From Planctomyces sp. SH-PL14 (GTDB lineage Bacteria; Planctomycetota; Planctomycetia; Planctomycetales; Planctomycetaceae), in NCBI RefSeq assembly GCF_001610835.1, contig NZ_CP011270.1:4234001-4298000 (forward strand): a stretch of DNA of 64,000 nucleotides. Reading direction: 5' to 3'. Shown piece by piece: positions 29,147 to 38,348 of this stretch (the first letter of the stretch is position 1; each line of letters starts with the position of its first letter). The translations under genes were made by a program, and so were the position numbers. Below the pieces are notes generated by a model. The model ran no database searches. It was not told the origin of the DNA and was given only the letters and a program-made list of their open reading frames with translations.

Positions 29147-30079
29147 CTACATGGTCGGCAGCTTGCAGCTCTTGCCCGGCTCGGAGATCAACTTGAGCCG
29201 CCGCAAGACGCGGTAGCCGTTGTACATCAACGTGTCACGAAGCGGACGCTGACCGATCGGCAACGGATTCTTGAACCAGCGGCGGAGCCGGTCATTCACC
29301 TGATAGAGCGTCCGGCGACGGTCCAGGTCCGGCGTGCGGAAGGTGATGCTGAACGAGATCGAGACCTCGCCGCCATTCTGGACCCAGTGCGGATACGTCA
29401 CCGGGAAGTGGAGTCCGGACCCCGGCTGCAGATCGAACGTCCAGGACTTCGCCTCGAAAGACGGGTCGTACTCCATATTCCGGCCGCGGTCGCAGTAGAA
29501 GTGCTCCAGCTGCTTCTCCGGGAGAAGCTGCCGGTCCCGGCCGTCGTACATGTGGATGATCTTCGAGCCGCGGACCTGCAGCAGGAAATTGTGTTCGGGA
29601 TCAATGTGGATCGGCGTGACCGAACCGGGAGACGTGACGAACAGGAACGCCTGAGCGTTCGTCATCCCCGGGGCGATCGCTTCAGAGTGCTCGACGATCT
29701 GCGCCATGCACTCGTCGAGGAGTTCACGGTAGGCAGGATCGCGCTCGACGTGCTTGAGGACGAGCCACGACTTGCACTCGGCGATCCGGCGGATTGTCTC
29801 TTCGGCGGAGAGGCCGTTCTGCGGCGTCTTGTCGTGCTCGATGCTGACGGGGATCTGTCCCGCGTTGTATTCGATGCAGCAGGGGGGAAGTTCCTGGGCG
29901 AGCTTCAGGATCCGCTCAATCTGGAACAGCGGATGTTCCGCGAGCGAATGCCCGATCAGGAACGGCTGCCGCGTGAAGTGGCTGGCGAACTGGTCCGCGC
30001 TGATCCGCAGGAGCGATTCTTGAGCAGGGGCGGCGGCCGAGGTCCGGGCTTCGCGCGTGAGAACGGCAGAGGCAGTCAT
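29147..30079 (-). CDS. JmjC/cupin_8-type Fe(II) oxygenase-like protein
   Basis: From the ATG at 30079 the protein is 310 residues. The central double-stranded beta-helix has the iron motif HxD in TPIHIDPEHNFLLQVRGSK and the second His later in FPVTYPHWVQNGG. The KIIHMYDG block fits the 2-oxoglutarate side. This layout matches the cupin_8/JmjC-like hydroxylase family, which modifies proteins or small molecules. The GNAT gene lies immediately upstream on the same strand, so the two probably form an operon. The substrate is unknown. Confidence 0.8.
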   Translation of the reverse strand: MTASAVLTREARTSAAAPAQESLLRISADQFASHFTRQPFLIGHSLAEHPLFQIERILKLAQELPPCCIEYNAGQIPVSIEHDKTPQNGLSAEETIRRIAECKSWLVLKHVERDPAYRELLDECMAQIVEHSEAIAPGMTNAQAFLFVTSPGSVTPIHIDPEHNFLLQVRGSKIIHMYDGRDRQLLPEKQLEHFYCDRGRNMEYDPSFEAKSWTFDLQPGSGLHFPVTYPHWVQNGGEVSISFSITFRTPDLDRRRTLYQVNDRLRRWFKNPLPIGQRPLRDTLMYNGYRVLRRLKLISEPGKSCKLPTM

Positions 30080-30167
30080 CGGGAGAACCCTTCGGGAGAG
30101 CCGAGGTGGATTGGGAGTCGGGCGGTCGTCTGCTTCGTTTCGGTCGGGCCGGGCCGGGCCGAGCGAC

Positions 30168-31400
30168 TCAGGGCGCGGTTGGGATCGGTCGGATGGTTCG
30201 CTTGATCGCTCGCAGGAGGGGAAGCAGTCCCACCAGGAGATTGCCGCGGCGGCGGCCCGTCGACGCAAGCAGGTGCTGGATCGTCCTCTGGTCCTTCCAG
30301 AGACGGTTGATCATGAAATGGTTCGGGACCGCACAGGAGTCCATCCACTGCCGCTTCGGGTCGTTGTGCAGGGCCTGGATGTTCTCCAGCTCCAGCTGCA
30401 CGCCGGGGGAGTAGCGGGCGAGGTCTTCGCGGTAGGCGATCTTGAAAGCGTAGCTCCCGTTTCCGGAGAGGAAGTTCACCTTCATCGCCACGGCGGAGCC
30501 GTTGAGGAACAGACCCAGGATCTCGAGCTGGCCCCGTTTCCAGGCCCGTTCGCAGACATCGCGGAAGAAGGCCCGGCTTTCCTCGGACGCGTTGAGCGAC
30601 GTTCCCGCTTCCCCCTTCCATCCCGAGTCTTCGAGACGGAAGAAGTCAGTGAGCCAGGTGTCGAGCAGGATCTCGTTGTCGAGTTTGCGGAGTTCCACCG
30701 TTCCGAGTTCAGCGAGCCGCCGGGACTGGCGGCGGACTTCCTGGCGCTGATGGCTGGAGACGGAGGTGTGGATGTATTCGTCGCCGCTGGAGCTGCGGAC
30801 CAGGAGAGCCCGGTTGTACGAAGCGACCCAGTGGACGAGCCGCTTCCGCTCGTAGAACACCTGGGTGAGGGCCTTGGCGAAGGGGCCTTCGCCGTGGATC
30901 TGAGGCAGTTCCAGGACGCTGGCGGGGAAGCCTTTTGATTCGGTCCAGGCGAAGAAGGCGTTGAGAGTATCGACGAGGTGTCCCTCACGGATCAGCGGGG
31001 TCCGGAGGAAGCAGTAGTCGTGGCCCCACAGCTCGTAGGTGGTGACGAGTCCGAGGTGCGAGGTCCGGACGATGAGCGGGAAGAAGCCGACGAGGGCGGG
31101 GGGGACGTCCTGCCGTTTGCCTTTGCGGTAGACGAAGACCAAGCGGAAGCGTTCGGAGCGGGCGAGGGCCTGGAGGGCGGGCTCGAACATCCAGCGTTCG
31201 TAGTAGACGTTGGGTTCGGCGGCGTGGCGTCCTAGGTCGTCCCAGGCGGCGGCGTGCTTGTCGAGTTCGAAGGCGGTGTCGGCGACTTCGAGCCAGAGGT
31301 CTCCGTTGAGCAGGTGGGGAGGCGCGGTCGGCACCGTCGCCGGCGGCAGCAGTTCTGCCGGGACGGGCGAGCTGAAGATGTCGGAGACCGTGGAACGCAT
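30168..31400 (-). CDS. GNAT N-acetyltransferase of the CelD/BioF2 type
   Basis: The 410-residue protein resembles the Acetyltransf_6 (CelD-like) family: an N-terminal half with YYERWMFEPALQAL and LIVRTSHLGLVTTYELWG, and a C-terminal GNAT half with LGLFLNGSAVAMKVNFLSGNGSYAFKIAYREDLARYSPGV. CelD-like proteins are linked to cellulose or exopolysaccharide clusters and to FemAB-like transfers. It starts an apparent two-gene unit with the JmjC-like gene; the gap between them is 88 bases. It has no signal peptide. Confidence 0.85.
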   Translation of the reverse strand: MRSTVSDIFSSPVPAELLPPATVPTAPPHLLNGDLWLEVADTAFELDKHAAAWDDLGRHAAEPNVYYERWMFEPALQALARSERFRLVFVYRKGKRQDVPPALVGFFPLIVRTSHLGLVTTYELWGHDYCFLRTPLIREGHLVDTLNAFFAWTESKGFPASVLELPQIHGEGPFAKALTQVFYERKRLVHWVASYNRALLVRSSSGDEYIHTSVSSHQRQEVRRQSRRLAELGTVELRKLDNEILLDTWLTDFFRLEDSGWKGEAGTSLNASEESRAFFRDVCERAWKRGQLEILGLFLNGSAVAMKVNFLSGNGSYAFKIAYREDLARYSPGVQLELENIQALHNDPKRQWMDSCAVPNHFMINRLWKDQRTIQHLLASTGRRRGNLLVGLLPLLRAIKRTIRPIPTAP

Positions 31401-31631
31401 CAGCGGTTTGAAGGAGTGTCAGGAAGTGGCCCAGCGTGCGGACAGACAACCTTAGCCCGCAAAGTTCCCTCGACTCTTACGGCCTCGAAAGCTTTGATGA
31501 TCCGCCACGTGCTGCGGCGCGGCATCGCGGATTAATCGATACAACCCGACCTGGGTGATGCGGATTCTCCTCATTGCGATGGTTTGTTCGGCGACGTCTC
31601 TGTTGCGGGGTCGCCGTTCAGTGGTCTTCAG

Positions 31632-31959
31632 CCGGGTCCAGGGGAACCCTGGTGGGGGATGCAAGGGGGCAACGCCCTCTTGCCCGCCGGAGGCCTGGCC
31701 GTCGAGAGATATCTGAAGGAGTGTGTGTGCCCGAACGCGGATACCGTGCCGGATGCCCCCTCACCAACCCGCGGAGAGTCAAAAGCGGACGGTGAGTCCT
31801 CAACGCCGGTACCACAAAGGGAACGGCCGTTGTGTCCCACGGTTCCGCTACGAAAGTGCCTCCGGCGGCAAGGGGGTGAGACCCCCTTGACCCCAGCTGC
31901 CGTGGCACGTTGGGTTTGAGCTAACGAGTCGCGCCGCCCAGAACGTTGTTCGAGCCAGC
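31632..31959 (+). repeat. Dispersed structured repeat, copy R7
   Basis: Plus-orientation copy ending 12 bases before the stop of the minus-strand hydrolase gene, antisense to it. P1 is CCAGGG-GAA-CCCTGG and P6 is the GGGGGT-GAG-ACCCCC type. P4 is the only one in the set whose stem is disturbed (GTGTGCCC against GGATACC). The tail reads CGAGCCAGC. Confidence 0.88.
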
Positions 31960-31970
31960 GGGATGGGACT

Positions 31971-32918
31971 TCACTGACCAGGAGACGACGAGTTCGTCGC
32001 TGTCAGCCACTCGCGAACGCGCGGGAGCAGCCGCTCGTGCGCATCCTCAAAGACGTAGTGGCCCGCGTCAGCAAGGCGGAACGTTTCCGCGTCCGGGAAG
32101 CGCTCGATCCATTCGTCGAGGAAATCCGTCGTGAAGCACCAGTCCTGCTCCCCCCACGGCAGCAGCATCGGGCGACCCCGGAACTGAGCCAGCCCCTGCT
32201 CGACTTCAACGAGCCGCTGATAGCTTCGGTGCGTCGGCTGGAGCGGGATGTCTTTCACGAACTCATGGACGGCGACGCGGTGTTCCCAGGAGTCGTAGGG
32301 GGCAACGTATCCCGCCTTGATCGCCGGGGTCATGCGCTCGTGGTGGCTGACCGCCATGGTCAGGGCGGCGACGCTGAAGAGGTTCATCCCTTTGACGCCG
32401 ATGGCTCCCAGTCCCGGCACGCGGCAGATCGAGATCCGCAGCGGGATCCGCTTGGAGCGGAAGGCGGCGGTGTTCATGAGGCAGAAGCGGCGGAAGCGAT
32501 CCGGCCGGCGAACGGCGGCTCCCATGCCGATGCAGCCCCCCCAGTCGTGGCCGAAGAGGGTGATGTCCTTGAGGCCGAGCCGGTCGATGAGCGTGACCAG
32601 GTTGTCGATGTGCTGGCCGAGGGTGTAGGAGTAGTCGAGGGGCTTGTCGGAGCGGCCGCAGCCGACGTGGTCGACGGCGATGCAGCGGTGGTCGCGGGAG
32701 AGGTCTTTGACGAAGTTCCGCCAGGCGAAGCTCCAGGTCGGATTGCCGTGGACGAAGAGGAGGGTGGGGCCTTGTCCCTCGTCGACATAGCGGTACTGCA
32801 CGCCGTCCAGGTCGAGGGCATGGGGTGCGAAAGGGTATTCGTTCGCGAAGGGGGCGGTCGAGAACGGGAGTCGCGCGTCGGAGTCGGGTGTGGCGGCAGC
32901 GGCGGCGGGATCGGTCAC
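31971..32918 (-). CDS. Alpha/beta hydrolase of the OleB/haloalkane dehalogenase type
   Basis: I start at the GTG at 32918 (VTDPAAAA); a GTG at 32987 is also open. The 315-residue protein has HGNPTWSFAW (oxyanion and Trp site), the Asp nucleophile in GHDWGG (haloalkane-dehalogenase type, not Ser), and the His in GHYVFED. The blocks VDHVGCGRSDKP, MNTAAF and GYVAPYDSW are the ones I recall from OleB, the beta-lactone decarboxylase of long-chain olefin synthesis, more than from true dehalogenases. None of oleA, oleC or oleD is in the window. Cytoplasmic. Which of the two activities it has is not settled. Confidence 0.78.
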   Translation of the reverse strand: MTDPAAAAATPDSDARLPFSTAPFANEYPFAPHALDLDGVQYRYVDEGQGPTLLFVHGNPTWSFAWRNFVKDLSRDHRCIAVDHVGCGRSDKPLDYSYTLGQHIDNLVTLIDRLGLKDITLFGHDWGGCIGMGAAVRRPDRFRRFCLMNTAAFRSKRIPLRISICRVPGLGAIGVKGMNLFSVAALTMAVSHHERMTPAIKAGYVAPYDSWEHRVAVHEFVKDIPLQPTHRSYQRLVEVEQGLAQFRGRPMLLPWGEQDWCFTTDFLDEWIERFPDAETFRLADAGHYVFEDAHERLLPRVREWLTATNSSSPGQ

Positions 32919-33030
32919 GACGGTCTCGGAAGTCGGCGGAGGGAAAGTTAGAGACTTTCGCGAATTGTGGTCGTGAGAGCAAATCACGGTTCCGGGCGGC
33001 CCAAACCGTCATCTTTTCTCTGCTCCAACA

Positions 33031-33357
33031 CCGTCCTGGCCGGCACAGCGCTGATAGCTCAAACCCATCGTTCCACGGCAGCTGGGGTCAAGGGGCCAAG
33101 GAAACAACACAGGCCCCCTTGCCGCCGGAGGCATTTTCGTAGCGGAACCGTGGGACACAACGGATGTTCGCCTTGTGGGACCGGCGTTGAGGATTCCACG
33201 CTCGCCCTGGAATCCCTGCGGGTTGGTGAGGGGGCATCCGGCACGGCGTCCGCGCTTGGACACGTAGTCTTTCAGACATCTCTCGACGGCCAGGCCTCCG
33301 GCGGGCAAGAGGGCGTTGCCCCCTTGCATCCCCCACCAGGGTCGCCCCTGGACCCGG
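33031..33357 (-). repeat. Dispersed structured repeat, copy R8
   Basis: Minus-orientation copy that ends (on the plus strand) directly against the last base of the galT stop, with 0 bases between. Its P6 hairpin (33089-33121) has the long loop TGTGTTGTTTCCTT inside a kept stem (CAAGGGGGCC with GGCCCCTTG). P2 is the GCAAGGGGGC type. P1 loop is CGA-like (CCAGGGG-CGA-CCCTGG). Confidence 0.9.
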
Positions 33358-34359
33358 TTAGGGGTCGATCGATGTTTCTCGCAGAGACTTGGCCGCTTCT
33401 TCCGGCGGAACGGCATTGATGTAGAACCCGCTCCCCCACTCAAAACCCGCCACACCCGACAACCGCGGAAAGATCTCAATGTGCCACGCATAATGCGGCA
33501 ACTCGGGCCCGAACGGTGCCGTGTGCAACACAAAGTTGTACGGCGGATCATCCAGACACGCCTCCATCTTCATCAGCGTCTGCTTCAGCACGACCCCCAA
33601 CTCCTCAATGGCGTGCTTCGTCACATTCTCATAATGGCTGGACTGCGCCTTCGGCACGATCCACGTCTCAAACGGGAACCGGCTCGCAAACGGACAGAAG
33701 ACCAGGAAGTCCGGCGTATCAATCACGACCCGCTTGTCGGTCGCCAGCTCCTGCTGAATCATGTCGGAGTAAATGCACCGGCCCCGATACCGGAAATACG
33801 CCTCCGACCCGTCGAGCTCTTCTTGAACGGCGATCGGAACGATCGGATTCACGATCAGCTGCGAGTGCGAATGCGGCAACGTCGCCCCCGCCCTGGCACC
33901 CTTGTTCTTGAAGATCAGCCCGTGAACGAGCCGCTGATCCCGCTTCAGGTCGACGAGCCGGTCCCGATAGATCCACAGGATCTCCCGGATGTTCTCCACC
34001 GACAGCCGCGCCATGTTGGTCTCGAAGTGCGGGCACTCCACGATCACCTCGTGAGCCCCCACCCCGGTCATCTTGTCGTACATCCCGTCGCCGCGACGCT
34101 CGAGCGGATGGTTCACGCCCAGGGCCGGAAACCGGTTCGGGATCACGCGGACCCGCCAGCCCGGCCCGTTCGGGTTGGTCCCGTGATGCCGGTAGGCAAT
34201 GATCTCCGGCGTCGTGGCGTCTTCGTTCCCTTCCAGGAACGGGTCGTACGCGCCGGGGGGAACTTCATCCACGGCGCGAAGGTTCTGCGGCCGGCTGATC
34301 CGTTCCGGGGCGATGATGACCCAGCGGCCGACGATCGGGTCTTTCCGAAGTTCCGACAT
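33358..34359 (-). CDS. galT: Galactose-1-phosphate uridylyltransferase
   Basis: The 333-residue protein has both GalT halves. [11 protein letters not shown] and [10 protein letters not shown] are the N-terminal landmarks. The active-site block is LPHSHSQLI (HSHSQ at 163-167, where classic enzymes have HPHGQ), and the C-terminal half has WHIEIFPRL and [16 protein letters not shown]. It transfers UMP between UDP-glucose and galactose-1-phosphate in the Leloir pathway. The Ser variant suggests either a tolerant GalT or a relative acting on another hexose phosphate. No other Leloir gene is next to it. Its stop codon touches repeat R8. Confidence 0.93.
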   Translation of the reverse strand: MSELRKDPIVGRWVIIAPERISRPQNLRAVDEVPPGAYDPFLEGNEDATTPEIIAYRHHGTNPNGPGWRVRVIPNRFPALGVNHPLERRGDGMYDKMTGVGAHEVIVECPHFETNMARLSVENIREILWIYRDRLVDLKRDQRLVHGLIFKNKGARAGATLPHSHSQLIVNPIVPIAVQEELDGSEAYFRYRGRCIYSDMIQQELATDKRVVIDTPDFLVFCPFASRFPFETWIVPKAQSSHYENVTKHAIEELGVVLKQTLMKMEACLDDPPYNFVLHTAPFGPELPHYAWHIEIFPRLSGVAGFEWGSGFYINAVPPEEAAKSLRETSIDP

Positions 34360-34533
34360 GACATGCTCTCTCTTTCGATGCGCCTCAGGCGTTGCAGTTT
34401 TCTAGTGCGTCGACGCCGTGCGCGAAAGATGGCCTGATTGAAAACCACGCCATCAGCCTACAATTCAGGAACGCGAGTCACTATCGGCCGGTCCGCCGCA
34501 GGGCCGCCGGCCGCGACACGGAAAGCGAGCGTC

Positions 34534-35295
34534 ATGCGACAGGATCTGTTGAGCCCCGAACGCCTGGAACAGGGCTACGTCATTGTCCTCCCCGGAATCG
34601 AGGGACACAGCTTCTGGAACAAGAGCATCGTCAACGGGCTCGTCGATGCCGGCCTCCCTTACGGAATCGAGATCCACGACTGGACCTTTACCCGGCACAT
34701 CCCGCTCATCAACCTCCGCTTCGGCCGCCACCACCGCTCCCAGTCAGACATCATCGCCGGCAAGATCGTCCGCTACCGCGAACAGCATCCCGACGCCCCG
34801 CTCTATCTCATCGGCCACTCCGGCGGCGGGGCGATGACCCTCTACTCCCTGGCGAAGCTTCCCGAGGGGGTGAACGTCACCGGCGGACTGCTGCTGGGCC
34901 CGGCGATCAGTCCCGTCTATGACCTGCAGCCCGCTCTGCAGCACACGACGCGCGGCCTCTGGAATTTCCCCTCGGTGTTCGACGTCCTCTTCCTGGCGCT
35001 GGGGACGACGATCTTCGGCACGATCGACGGCCACCACTGGGCCGCGGCCGGGTGTCTCGGCTTCCGGGGAACCGAGTGTCCAACCGGCGAGGCCTGCCTC
35101 GATCCGCACTACCGCGAGATCCCGTTCCGCTTCGAGATGTCGCGGCACTGGAACTTCGGGGGCCATTTCGGCTACGTGAACCGCCGGTTCGTGGCGCACT
35201 GGCTCGCTCCGATCCTCCGCGGGGGCGACGTCCCCCGGCACGCGCTGGGACGGATCGCCCGCAGAGTGGTCGAGGACCTGGGGACGAGGGTCTAG
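34534..35295 (+). CDS. Serine alpha/beta hydrolase of unknown substrate
   Basis: I chose the ATG at 34534 (MRQDLLSPERLEQGYVIVLPG); the frame is open to 34438. The 253-residue protein has the strand VIVLPGIEG, the nucleophile elbow GHSGGGAM (Ser), and helical lid segments. The His in HWNFGGHFGYVN near the end may be the triad His. No signal peptide or membrane segment. Its last codons (GTRV and the stop) lie inside the left arm of an inverted repeat (35280-35299), so the protein end may have been recruited from that element. Confidence 0.75.
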   Translation: MRQDLLSPERLEQGYVIVLPGIEGHSFWNKSIVNGLVDAGLPYGIEIHDWTFTRHIPLINLRFGRHHRSQSDIIAGKIVRYREQHPDAPLYLIGHSGGGAMTLYSLAKLPEGVNVTGGLLLGPAISPVYDLQPALQHTTRGLWNFPSVFDVLFLALGTTIFGTIDGHHWAAAGCLGFRGTECPTGEACLDPHYREIPFRFEMSRHWNFGGHFGYVNRRFVAHWLAPILRGGDVPRHALGRIARRVVEDLGTRV

Positions 35296-35405
35296 GGACC
35301 GAAGAGGAGTGGACCTTCCAACCGGATTGAGACTGGCCACTTCTAAGGACACCATCAATGCGAAGCCTCTTCTCCCTGGACTCTCGTCCCTAGATCCTCG
35401 TCCCC
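35280..35405. repeat. Inverted repeat overlapping a gene end
   Basis: Two 20-base arms lie at 35280-35299 and 35386-35405. Read on the same strand the second arm reverse-complements to GGGGACGAGGATCTAGGGAC, differing from the first by one base. The 86 bases between them are unlike the R family. The stop codon of the hydrolase gene is in the left arm, and the right arm lies 27 bases before the next gene start. It could make a long hairpin at the 3-prime end. Confidence 0.6.
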
Positions 35406-35431
35406 CCTCCTCCTCTCGACTCTCAAGAACA

Positions 35432-36319
35432 ATGGACTACCGGGACGACGCCGACTCCAGCCGGACGATCTTCGATGAAGAACCCGCGCCGCCGCCTCCC
35501 CCACCGCCGCCGAGCGGCTGCTGGAAGTGGTTCCGCCGGTTCCTGCTGTTCTGCTTCGTGATGTTCCTGCTCGTCGCGGCGGGGATCGGCTGGCTCTACT
35601 GGACCACCCACCAGGTCCCGGAGTTCTACCAGGAGGCTCTGGCGGTCGAGACCCCCGAGCGGGCCGAGCAGCGGAAGGTCGAGGCGGTCCAGCTTCAACA
35701 GGAGGTCGAACAGCTCGGCGAGACGATCCAGGCGGGACAGGCCTGGGACTACGAGATCACACAGGACCAGATCAACGCCTGGCTGGCCGAGGAGCTTCCG
35801 AAGCACCCCGGCGAGTGGCCCAGGGAACTCCAGAACCCGCGGATCGCGATCGAAGAGGGGCGGATCCAGCTCGGGGCGACGGTCGACACGCCGATCTGGA
35901 AAGGGGTCGGCACCCTCGCCCTCCGCCCGCGGTTCGAGCCGCCGCAGACCTTCGTGTTCGACATCGACGCCGTCCGCGTGGGCCAGCTCGCGATCCCCAT
36001 CGAACAGATCCGGGCCGAACTGCCGCAACTGGAAGAGGGCTCGGGCATCGAGCGCGACCCGCGGACGGGAGGGTATCGGTTGCGGTACCGGCTCAAGGAC
36101 AAGGAACTCAAGACGCTCCGTCTGACCGCGATGGAGGTCGCCAAGGGGCGGCTCCGGTTCAAGGGGGAAGCGCTTCCGGTGCCGGATCAGCCGGCCGAAC
36201 CGGGAGAGGATCCCTCGGCCGAAAACATGCCCGAAGGAAAGCGGCCGCGCGAGACGCCGCCGGACGATTCGTCCGACAAGCCGACGGAGAAGACGCCGGC
36301 TCCCACTCCTGACCGGTAA
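35432..36319 (+). CDS. Membrane-anchored protein with Pro-rich tails
   Basis: The 295-residue protein starts at the ATG at 35432 (the frame is open further upstream). It has an acidic head, a run of prolines (about residues 19-26), a single membrane helix (FLLFCFVMFLLVAAGIGWLYW), then an exported domain of about 190 residues with a helical stretch followed by a beta-rich core (ITQDQINAWLAEELPKH, RLRYRLKDKELKTLRL). The tail is Pro/Glu/Thr-rich and polar. I do not recognise a family. The hydrolase gene ahead and the membrane protein after it are on the same strand. Confidence 0.7.
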   Translation: MDYRDDADSSRTIFDEEPAPPPPPPPPSGCWKWFRRFLLFCFVMFLLVAAGIGWLYWTTHQVPEFYQEALAVETPERAEQRKVEAVQLQQEVEQLGETIQAGQAWDYEITQDQINAWLAEELPKHPGEWPRELQNPRIAIEEGRIQLGATVDTPIWKGVGTLALRPRFEPPQTFVFDIDAVRVGQLAIPIEQIRAELPQLEEGSGIERDPRTGGYRLRYRLKDKELKTLRLTAMEVAKGRLRFKGEALPVPDQPAEPGEDPSAENMPEGKRPRETPPDDSSDKPTEKTPAPTPDR

Positions 36320-36395
36320 GCCCGGGCCGTCTGCGAACGCGCGGAATTCATTCGGTTCCTCTGATCCGAGGGGAGCGCGGCTGCGTATTGGCGGG

Positions 36396-38246
36396 ATGCC
36401 CTTCTTCGAGCGCATTCGGTCGATCTCCCGCGGCCACCGGGTTGGAGCGGGCGCGATCCTGCTTGGCGTCCTGGCGACCTACTATGGTCTGGCGATCGTG
36501 AGTTCCCCGACGGGGCCCGCGATCGCGGCGCACTCCTGGACTGTCGCCGCTCGGGGGCTCGTTGGTCTCAAGACGCCGACGGTCGAGGAGATGGAGCCGG
36601 TGGATCAGGCTCGATTTTGGCTGGGGAAGATCAAGTCGCTGGATTCACAAGACCCTGAGGTGCTATGCGGCGCCGCGTGGATCCTGAGCGAGCCGAATCC
36701 AAGGCACATCCACCGTAAGCTCAAGCGGCCTTCTTTTCCGTTTGATCAGACGTCTGCTGGTCTCGTTCCTCCCGTAATCTTTGACGAAGAGGCGATCCGC
36801 CGCGCGGAGAAGGAATTCGAGACGCTTTGTCAGGGAACACGTCTGGATCTGGTCGTGCGGGCTACGTCGCTTCAACCAGAGAATCGGGAACTCTGGCGGG
36901 CGCGTGCGAGGTTGCTGTCTCGAAGCGGGATCTTCGCCGGAAAAGAATCCTCACGCAGCGATCATTGGTTCGCGGCCTTGAGCGAGGGGGCTCGTCACGA
37001 TCCAGAGAACTCGCTCTACGATCTGATGGTGGCCGTGCAGCGTTTTCGCGAAGGGGCTCGGCTGGACTTCGCTCAGGAACGCGTTGAGCTCCAGATTCAT
37101 GACGACGCGAAGTTCCAGGACGGACTTCGGCATCTGGAAGCGGCTCTGGCCCGAACGCATCTGCAGTTCGGATGCGATCGTTTCCTTTGGTGCTGGAAGT
37201 TCGTCTCCCAGGCCGATGACGTGCGTGCAGACCCGGTCAAATCGCTGGCGGGTCTGACTATGAGTGTCCAGGAGCCCTTTCTGCTGCGGGAGATTACCCA
37301 GTGGCAGGCGGCCCGCGCCCACCTCGTGGCGGAACAGAAGGACCTGAAGCAGGCGGCGAAAATCCTGTCGGAGACTCGCCAGATCGTTGACCAGTGCGCG
37401 GTGCGGGAGGGGAATGACGTCATCCTGGCCACAATCCGTCCCGTGGTACTACGCACCGTGCTCGGAACACAGGTCTTCTTTGGAGAACGGTATCCCGGGA
37501 TCTTCACACCGGCGGAACTGGAAGCAATTCGTCGGGAACAACAGTCGGTCATGGATGTCGAGAAGCTCCTCCTGAAGCGAACCGATCTGCCGGCGCAGAC
37601 ACCCGAGGGCCTGGAGAAAGGAGTTGGGACTTCACTGGGTGTCTTGGCGTCTCACGTTCCTGCCTCGCTGGCGCCGCTCCTTGTCCTGTGCGGTGCGGCG
37701 TGGGGGATTGGAAAGGCATTCGGCCGGAGGGCTTCTCCGAATCCGGTTGCCTCGATCGCATGGTGGCAGATCGCGCTCCTGTGGGGAGTGGCGTTGGCGT
37801 CGACGGTTGCCACAGCGTTCGCGATGACTTTCTTCTCACGTAGCGGAGGGACGGCGGGGCACTTGGGAGTGCTGCGGGACGTTCCTCTGGAGCGGTTGCG
37901 CCGAGTGGCGGTGGCGTTAGTCACGTGGGCGAACTTTCCCCTGGAGTGGCTTCTTCCAGTGGGGGTGCTGGCAGGATTGGCGCTCTGGCGGTGGGGCTCG
38001 TCCCGCCTTTCACGCAGACAACAGGACCTGGCGGAGCCGCGGCCGACGCTGCGACACCGGATCGTCGGTTTCGCGCGGGGCGGGGTGCGATGTCTGTGGC
38101 CTGTCGCTGTTTTGGGGCTGGCCTTTCATCTGCTGTTCCTGCCGACGCTGATTCGGAAGATCGATGCCCGCGATCGAGACTATCCGCTTCAACTGGAACC
38201 GCAGACGCGATGGAACGAGGTCGATCAGCGTCTCAAGTCGCCCTGA
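36396..38246 (+). CDS. Large membrane protein of unknown function
   Basis: The 616-residue protein has one N-terminal membrane helix (AGAILLGVLATYYGLAI), then about 390 residues of soluble, helix-rich sequence that may hold tetratricopeptide-like repeats, and at least four C-terminal helices (PASLAPLLVLCGAAWGIG, WWQIALLWGVALASTVATAFAM, LEWLLPVGVLAGLALW and CLWPVAVLGLAFHLLFLP). I recognise no family. A 102-base gap separates it from the giant heme protein gene, which follows on the same strand, so cotranscription is possible. Confidence 0.7.
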   Translation: MPFFERIRSISRGHRVGAGAILLGVLATYYGLAIVSSPTGPAIAAHSWTVAARGLVGLKTPTVEEMEPVDQARFWLGKIKSLDSQDPEVLCGAAWILSEPNPRHIHRKLKRPSFPFDQTSAGLVPPVIFDEEAIRRAEKEFETLCQGTRLDLVVRATSLQPENRELWRARARLLSRSGIFAGKESSRSDHWFAALSEGARHDPENSLYDLMVAVQRFREGARLDFAQERVELQIHDDAKFQDGLRHLEAALARTHLQFGCDRFLWCWKFVSQADDVRADPVKSLAGLTMSVQEPFLLREITQWQAARAHLVAEQKDLKQAAKILSETRQIVDQCAVREGNDVILATIRPVVLRTVLGTQVFFGERYPGIFTPAELEAIRREQQSVMDVEKLLLKRTDLPAQTPEGLEKGVGTSLGVLASHVPASLAPLLVLCGAAWGIGKAFGRRASPNPVASIAWWQIALLWGVALASTVATAFAMTFFSRSGGTAGHLGVLRDVPLERLRRVAVALVTWANFPLEWLLPVGVLAGLALWRWGSSRLSRRQQDLAEPRPTLRHRIVGFARGGVRCLWPVAVLGLAFHLLFLPTLIRKIDARDRDYPLQLEPQTRWNEVDQRLKSP

Positions 38247-38348
38247 CCGGCTCCTCGACGGACGGCGCAACCTGGGATCGCTGGACGCGCACGACCTCGC
38301 TCTCGACCATAAACCGATTCTCATCGGGAACTGGCGGAGAGGGTCGGA

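Noticed and set aside
31632-31959. Short plus-strand frames inside the repeats (for example LLPAGGLAVERCLKE) as real genes
   Set aside because: Frame changes between copies through small indels, and the sequence variation keeps stems rather than codons.
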